NCBI GenBank assembly: GCA_009733745.1
Contig: WNWL01000002.1
Coordinates: 248,001 to 312,000 of the forward strand
Direction: 5' to 3'
Length of the DNA stretch: 64,000 bases
Origin: Oceanobacillus sp. HTM 045
GTDB lineage: Bacteria > Pseudomonadota > Alphaproteobacteria > Rhodobacterales > Rhodobacteraceae
Shown: in pieces, positions 61,662-64,000 of the stretch
Position numbering within the stretch: position 1 is the first letter of the stretch
Layout of the letters: every line of letters begins with the position of its first letter
Notes under the pieces: model-generated
The model's database searches: none
The model's input: the letters and a program-made list of their open reading frames with translations, nothing else
Told to the model about the DNA's origin: nothing
Position numbers and translations under genes: made by a program

Positions 61662-62882
61662 CTACCCGGTGAGGATACCGTAGACCACGTCGCCCACGGT
61701 GTTGTGCTTGATCGAGGTCTTCTGGTTGTAGGCCTTGGCCGCCTTCAGCGCGCCGTTCACCGCCGGGTCGTCGGAGGCGAAGGCGAGGCCGATATCGTTG
61801 AGATAGTCGGCCGCGAAGCGCTTGACCCGCGCGAGCATCGCGACGCCGGCGTCGAAGTCCTTCTGGCTGACCACCGACTTGTCGTCGTTGAACAGGTTCA
61901 GGTACTGCATCGGGCTGCCGCAATAGCCGCAGTTGATCGCCAGCGCGCCGATGGCGGGCACCTTGAAGGCGTAACGCTTCATCCAGCGGGCGAAGGCTTC
62001 CGGCTCCTTGGTGAAGCCGCTGGTGGCGCGGGCGTTCCAGTGCACCTTGGCCTCGCGCGAGAAGGCCGAGAACAACTCGATCTCGACGATGCGCTGGATC
62101 ACCTGCACCAGCAGCTCGACCGCCGTGGCAATGGCCTTGGCGAGCGAGCCGGCGCCGGCGGTGACGCTGTCCACGCCGATCTGGATTCCACCCTTCACCG
62201 CGGTGTACAGCCCCTCGCCGATTGAGCGGTTCATCGCCTTCTGCACCGCCGAGACGATCACGACCGGCGTGCCGCGCAGCATCGAGACGCTGGAACTCTC
62301 GAGCCAGCTCATCACCCGCTGGAACCCGGCGGCGAACGCCTTGGTGCAGCCGGAGACCACGTCGAAGATGCCCGAGAGCGGCACAGCCGCGGCGACGACC
62401 TTGCCGACGATGCCCTTGATGACCGTCTTGATCACCGAGCCCCACTTGGACATGTCCGCGAGGACATCCTCGGTCAGCTTCTTCCAGAGCGCCTTGACCG
62501 TCTTGTTGAGGAAGGCGGTGATCTTCTGCCAGAGGGTGGAGGCGGTTTCCTTCTCCTTGTCCTTCTGGATGTTGGACTTGGCGCCCTCGTCCTTCTCGAA
62601 ATACTTCACCACCTGTTCGATGGGCGTCTTGGCCGCGCCGGTGACGGTGCCGGCGGTCTCGACCGCGGTGTCGCCGAGGAACTTGCCGGCGCCCTTCATG
62701 TAGTTGCCGCCGGTATCCAGCAAGCTCTTGAGGAACAGGCTGCCGAACTTCCCGTCGGCGCGCGCGTGGGCGAAGATGTAGAGCACGCCGAGCCGGGCAT
62801 GCTGCATGTCGTCCTGCATGAACTGCGGGAGCGTTTCCTCGCTGACGTTCTCCTTCTTCTTCCGCTTCTTGAAGATGCCCAT
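61662..62882 (-). CDS. Lys-rich helical orphan protein with a CxYCGSP motif
   Basis: The 406-residue protein starts MGIFKKRKKKENVSEE, with a basic N-terminus. Residues 60-260 are amphipathic helices with hydrophobic faces (TVIKGIVGKVVAAAVPLSGIFDVV), as in lipid-associating or pore-like proteins, and the end has INCGYCGSPMQYLNLF. No family is recognised. Lys-rich composition is unlike its neighbours. It is convergent with the DUF4760-like gene (14 bp between stops). Confidence 0.68.
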   Translation of the reverse strand: MGIFKKRKKKENVSEETLPQFMQDDMQHARLGVLYIFAHARADGKFGSLFLKSLLDTGGNYMKGAGKFLGDTAVETAGTVTGAAKTPIEQVVKYFEKDEGAKSNIQKDKEKETASTLWQKITAFLNKTVKALWKKLTEDVLADMSKWGSVIKTVIKGIVGKVVAAAVPLSGIFDVVSGCTKAFAAGFQRVMSWLESSSVSMLRGTPVVIVSAVQKAMNRSIGEGLYTAVKGGIQIGVDSVTAGAGSLAKAIATAVELLVQVIQRIVEIELFSAFSREAKVHWNARATSGFTKEPEAFARWMKRYAFKVPAIGALAINCGYCGSPMQYLNLFNDDKSVVSQKDFDAGVAMLARVKRFAADYLNDIGLAFASDDPAVNGALKAAKAYNQKTSIKHNTVGDVVYGILTG

Positions 62883-63023
62883 TTCGCGACCCCTCTCGCG
62901 CTCATCACCCCCGCCGAATCGGGGTACGATCATGTCAAGGTGGGAGTTTGGCAAGAACCAATTATCGCACTGGTTGCAAGATGCACCTGTTGCACGGCAC
63001 ACGGACCAGCCTGTGGGAAAGCG

Positions 63024-63482
63024 CTAGCCGGGGCGGCGGGCCGCGAGTTCGCCGATGATCGCCGCCCCCGCAGCCTCAATCAGGTCGAGCGCGTGGTCGT
63101 AATCCTCGAGGTTGCCGTAGTAGGGATCGGGGATCTCGATCCCGTCCGGGTGGAACAGCCGCAGCGTTGCCCGCGCCCCGCCCGGCGCGAGGCGGCGCAG
63201 GCGCTCCATGTTCGACTGGTCCATTCCGAAGATCAGGTCGAAGCGGCGGAAATCCTCCTCGACGATCTGGCGGCAGCGCTGGGCGCTGTTGTCGTAGCCG
63301 CGCATCGACGCGGCGGTCAGGCCGCGCGGGTCGGGCGGGTTGCCGACATGCCAGGAACCGAGCCCGGCGCTGTCGATCTCGAGGTCCAGCCCGGCCTCGC
63401 GGCCGAGCCGTTCGAGCACGCCCTGCGCCATCGGCGAGCGGCAGATGTTGCCGAGGCACACGCAGAGAATACGGGTGGTCAT
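63024..63482 (-). CDS. Low-molecular-weight protein tyrosine phosphatase
   Basis: The 152-residue protein starts MTTRILCVCLGNICRSPMAQ, the CX5R(S) phosphatase loop with nucleophile Cys9 and Arg15. The general acid Asp119 is in EIPDPYYG. Other family parts are VDSAGLGSWHVGNPPDPR-like and DLIFGMDQSNMERL. It removes phosphate from tyrosine-phosphorylated proteins; in many bacteria such enzymes regulate exopolysaccharide, and yjbH/yjbF is 15 kb away (no evidence of linkage). Confidence 0.95.
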   Translation of the reverse strand: MTTRILCVCLGNICRSPMAQGVLERLGREAGLDLEIDSAGLGSWHVGNPPDPRGLTAASMRGYDNSAQRCRQIVEEDFRRFDLIFGMDQSNMERLRRLAPGGARATLRLFHPDGIEIPDPYYGNLEDYDHALDLIEAAGAAIIGELAARRPG

Positions 63483-63563
63483 GGGCGCGCTTTCCTCTAG
63501 GCTCGCTCGGACGATGACGAAGGGCCGGCACGCGCGCGGCGGCCGCCCGCGAAGGAGTAGCCC

Positions 63564-64000
63564 ATGCCCCGCCGATATGTGAACCCCGCTCTGGCACTCG
63601 CCGTCGCGGTCAGCCTCTCTCCGGCTCCCGCCAGTGCCGAGGGCTGCGTGATGGACGCCTGGGAGCGGATGCTCGCGCCCGGCTTCCAGCAGCACGAACT
63701 GGTGGAGCGGATCGCGACCGACCGCGGCCCGGTGGTGGTGCTCGGCTTCACGCCGCTGAAGGGCGAGCACGCCAAGCTCTGGATCTTCCTGCTCGACGAC
63801 GGCACCTGCTTCACGCATGCGGTGGTGGCGGGCTCCTACGAGGCGACGACGCTGATGGCGCGGCAGACGGGCCGGATCGGGCCGGACGCGCGGCTCTACC
63901 ACTTCGATCTCTATACCGGCGACTCGCACGCGACGCTCGGCTTCCGCGAGACGCCGCCAGGCTACGAGGAGGCGAAACGTATCGCGCTGGAGGCGCTTCG
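63564..64000 (+). CDS. Exported protein (partial, C-terminus outside window)
   Basis: The frame starts at ATG 63564 behind GAAGGAG and runs off the right edge (145 codons seen). It has a signal peptide (MPRRYVNPALALAVAVSLSP...ASAEG). The visible part is DAWERMLAPGFQQHELVERIATDRGPVVVLGFTPLKGEHAKLW, then HAVVAGSYEATTLMARQTGRIGPDARLYHFDLYTGDSHATLG. No family is recognised. Confidence 0.7.
   Translation, partial: MPRRYVNPALALAVAVSLSPAPASAEGCVMDAWERMLAPGFQQHELVERIATDRGPVVVLGFTPLKGEHAKLWIFLLDDGTCFTHAVVAGSYEATTLMARQTGRIGPDARLYHFDLYTGDSHATLGFRETPPGYEEAKRIALEAL

Noticed and set aside
1-64000. CRISPR arrays, transposases, prophage genes, rRNA or tRNA genes
   Set aside because: None was seen: no regular short direct repeats with spacers, no transposase or integrase motifs, and no tRNA cloverleafs.

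Overview
This window is about 70% GC and its gene content matches an alphaproteobacterium, most likely of the Rhodobacterales (Rhodobacteraceae/Paracoccaceae-like). The pointers are a B12-dependent ribonucleotide reductase, the adjacent gatC-gatA pair, a hisC-tyrC-extensin-like run, a CtrA-type box ahead of tadE/tadG, yjbH/yjbF exopolysaccharide genes, and a single-cysteine peroxiredoxin. I found no rRNA, tRNA, CRISPR array, transposase or prophage. The organism call is inference from content; no search was run.

Layout. 1-1005: partial TetR regulator divergent from a small membrane protein over a cluster of palindromic operators. 1136-4317: possible heme-binding protein, SuhB-type phosphatase, EF-P. 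4386-9104: Ala-rich protein, membrane Ser/Thr kinase with a repeat (propeller-like) ectodomain, GYF_2 membrane protein. 9223-15232: ligase-associated exonuclease, exported propeller-like protein, a DUF1772/NAD(P)-binding pair under the same operator type as the TetR locus, a possible PD-(D/E)XK-like protein, ATP-dependent DNA ligase. 15288-18953: small membrane protein, peroxiredoxin, second kinase-propeller protein. 19205-21418: CtrA box and tadE/tadG-like genes. 21706-29275: glyoxalase II, methyltransferase, exported unknown, hisC, tyrC, extensin-like, ChaC-like, DUF2125. 29310-38840: two Old Yellow Enzyme-family proteins, a LysM/solute-binding fusion, NfeD plus stomatin, a small membrane protein, an M20 amidohydrolase. 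39050-48302: large MscS channel, a roughly 250-bp tandem repeat array, nrdJ, yjbH-yjbF. 48672-56821: S74-like small exported protein, TPR lipoprotein, rRNA pseudouridine synthase, tadA, K+ channel-like protein, UPF0173 hydrolase, sulfotransferase-like, SDR, gatC-gatA, cold-shock protein, tail-anchored small protein. 57060-58219: AT-rich island with one membrane protein. 58220-64000: lepA, membrane proteins, an orphan Lys-rich protein, LMW tyrosine phosphatase, and a partial exported protein.

Most of the window is housekeeping. The parts that stand out are: (i) a small TetR regulon readable from two operator clusters 12 kb apart; (ii) three related propeller-like proteins, two fused to membrane Ser/Thr kinases with identically placed catalytic residues; (iii) a ligase/exonuclease DNA-repair pair split by unrelated genes; (iv) an intergenic repeat family built on TCACC-N6-GGTGA hairpins and GTGACA/TGTCAC words; (v) a four-unit tandem array with strong hairpins and no convincing gene; (vi) an AT-rich one-gene island beside lepA. 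None of these is proven to be a new system; (ii), (v) and (vi) are the best candidates.
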